Shown: positions 63,110 to 64,000 of the stretch, one piece after another
Numbering within the stretch: the stretch's first letter is position 1
Layout of the letters: each line of letters opens with the position of its first letter
Assembly (NCBI RefSeq): GCF_037153975.1
Contig: NZ_JBBAYJ010000013.1
Location: 1 to 64,000 of the forward strand
DNA from: Aquipuribacter sp. SD81
GTDB taxonomy: Bacteria > Actinomycetota > Actinomycetes > Actinomycetales > JBBAYJ01
Reading direction: 5' to 3'
Length of the DNA stretch: 64,000 nt
Notes under the pieces: generated by a model
Database searches by the model: none
The model's input: only the letters and a program-made list of their open reading frames with translations
Told to the model about the DNA's origin: nothing
Position numbers and translations under genes: made by a program

Positions 63110-64000
63110 GTGAGCGCCGTCGCCCTCGGCATCCCCGCCGTGCCCCGTGCGGGCACCGGCCTGCCGCCCCGCCCCGAGGGCGAGCCCGGCCTCGTCGACA
63201 CGTGGGGCCGTCGCGCGCGGGACCTGCGGGTGTCCCTCACCGACCGCTGCAACCTGCGCTGCTCGTACTGCATGCCGCCCGAGGGCCTGCCGTGGCTGCC
63301 GGGCCCGGAGCTGCTGTCGGCGGAGGAGACGGTGCGGCTCATCGGCGTCGCGGTCCGGGACCTCGGGGTCGAGGAGGTCCGGTTCACCGGCGGGGAACCG
63401 CTGCTGCGCCGCGACCTGGAGGACCTCGTGGCGGCGACAGCGCGGCTGCGGCTCCCGGACGGCCACGCGGTCCGCACGGCCCTCACCACCAACGGCGTCG
63501 GCCTCGACCGCCGCGCGGCCGGGCTCGCGGCGGCCGGCCTTGACCGCGTCACGGTGAGCCTCGACAGCCTCGACCGGGAGCGCTACCGCGCGATCACGCA
63601 ACGGGACCGGCTCGCGGCGGTGCTGGGCGGCATCGACGCCGCCCAGGCGGCGGGGCTGGAGCCGCTCAAGGTCAACACCCTCGTCGTGCGGGGCGTCAAC
63701 GAGGACGAGGTCGTCGACCTCGTCCGCTGGGCGTGCGCCCGCGGGATCGAGCTGCGCGTCATCGAGCACATGCCGCTGGAGGCGCACGGCACGTGGGACC
63801 GGACGTCGCTCGTCACCGCGCAGGAGGTGCTGGACCGCCTCGGCACGGAGCTCGACCTGGAGCCCGTGGGCGCGCGGGGCAGCGCCCCCGCGGAGCGCTG
63901 GCACGTGCGCGAGGCCGGCCGCGACCTCGGGACGGTCGGGGTCATCGCCTCGGTCACCCGCCCCTTCTGCGGCGACTGCGACCGGGTCCGGCTCACGGCC
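63110..64000 (+). CDS. moaA: GTP 3',8-cyclase MoaA (truncated by window end)
   Basis: The first 297 codons of a radical-SAM enzyme starting molybdenum cofactor synthesis from GTP. The SAM cluster motif is CNLRCSYC (about residues 47-54), with RFTGGEPLLRRDL, TTNGVGL and SLDSLD following; the second Fe-S site appears as FCGDCDRVRLTA at the edge. The remaining C-terminal cysteine and GG tail lie outside the window. GTG 63110 is 6 nt after TACCCT (63098-63103): leaderless. Divergent from the beta-glucosidase. Confidence 0.93.
   Translation, partial: MSAVALGIPAVPRAGTGLPPRPEGEPGLVDTWGRRARDLRVSLTDRCNLRCSYCMPPEGLPWLPGPELLSAEETVRLIGVAVRDLGVEEVRFTGGEPLLRRDLEDLVAATARLRLPDGHAVRTALTTNGVGLDRRAAGLAAAGLDRVTVSLDSLDRERYRAITQRDRLAAVLGGIDAAQAAGLEPLKVNTLVVRGVNEDEVVDLVRWACARGIELRVIEHMPLEAHGTWDRTSLVTAQEVLDRLGTELDLEPVGARGSAPAERWHVREAGRDLGTVGVIASVTRPFCGDCDRVRLTA

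Overview
The window is 64 kb of very high G+C DNA (about three quarters by eye) with GTG starts as common as ATG, many 4-base GTGA/ATGA gene overlaps, and actinobacterial marker families: DUF2530-DUF3027-cold-shock cluster, XPB helicase with its helicase-associated partner, DUF4031, DUF4126, VKOR, a WXG100 protein and citrate synthase 2 next to serC. It is almost certainly a chromosomal piece of an actinomycete (perhaps Micrococcales; genus not determinable here). I saw no rRNA, tRNA, CRISPR array, prophage or conjugation genes. Only the left edge carries what looks like an insertion-sequence end, and the right edge cuts moaA.

Layout. 1-9.5 kb: a dienelactone-hydrolase-like enzyme, a HEAT-repeat protein with a MerR/HEAT regulator, a single-chain TMD-NBD-TMD-NBD ABC exporter with asymmetric ATP sites, an alpha/beta hydrolase, a DHH phosphoesterase, small membrane proteins and a VOC protein. 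9.6-14.4 kb: a four-gene tyrosine/homogentisate operon on the minus strand (hmgA, unknown gene, fahA, serine hydrolase). 14.6-17.2 kb: a polar amino-acid ABC uptake system. 17.2-24.8 kb: DUF4126, VKOR, atypical SDR, MFS transporter, DoxX-like protein, gltD without gltB, TipA-type MerR regulator, AI-2E-family exporter. 24.8-33.5 kb: zwf, a secreted metzincin-type protease, a lipoprotein, gamma-glutamyltransferase, an HNH nuclease and a photolyase.

33.5-46.7 kb: a compact structured RNA element with a 12-codon ORF behind an extremely strong Shine-Dalgarno sequence, then an SMP-30-like protein, pdxH, citrate synthase 2, serC, an MFS transporter, a small uncharacterised actinobacterial protein, an alpha/beta hydrolase, a marR-MFS-methyltransferase-prmC-like operon with a visible MarR-type operator, an SDR, and DUF2530/DUF3027/csp. 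46.8-53.4 kb: larE diverging from the helicase-associated/WYL gene, a YGS-repeat membrane protein, XPB helicase and a small membrane protein. 53.4-54.7 kb: an AbiEi-like/DUF559-like gene flanked by five copies of a CGCACAGNCTGTGCG palindrome spaced exactly 52 bp within each cluster. 54.7-64 kb: a two-component system, an ABC exporter, an HtrA-type protease, an HD-domain protein, DUF4031, a WXG100 protein, a GH1 beta-glucosidase and the start of moaA.

The two strongest candidates for undescribed biology are the phased palindromes around the AbiEi-like nuclease gene (53431-54632) and the structured element at 33507-33700. The unknown gene lodged between hmgA and fahA, where a maleylacetoacetate isomerase would be expected, is a third. 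Many genes start 6-8 nt after a TANNNT-like -10 box with no Shine-Dalgarno, implying widespread leaderless mRNAs.
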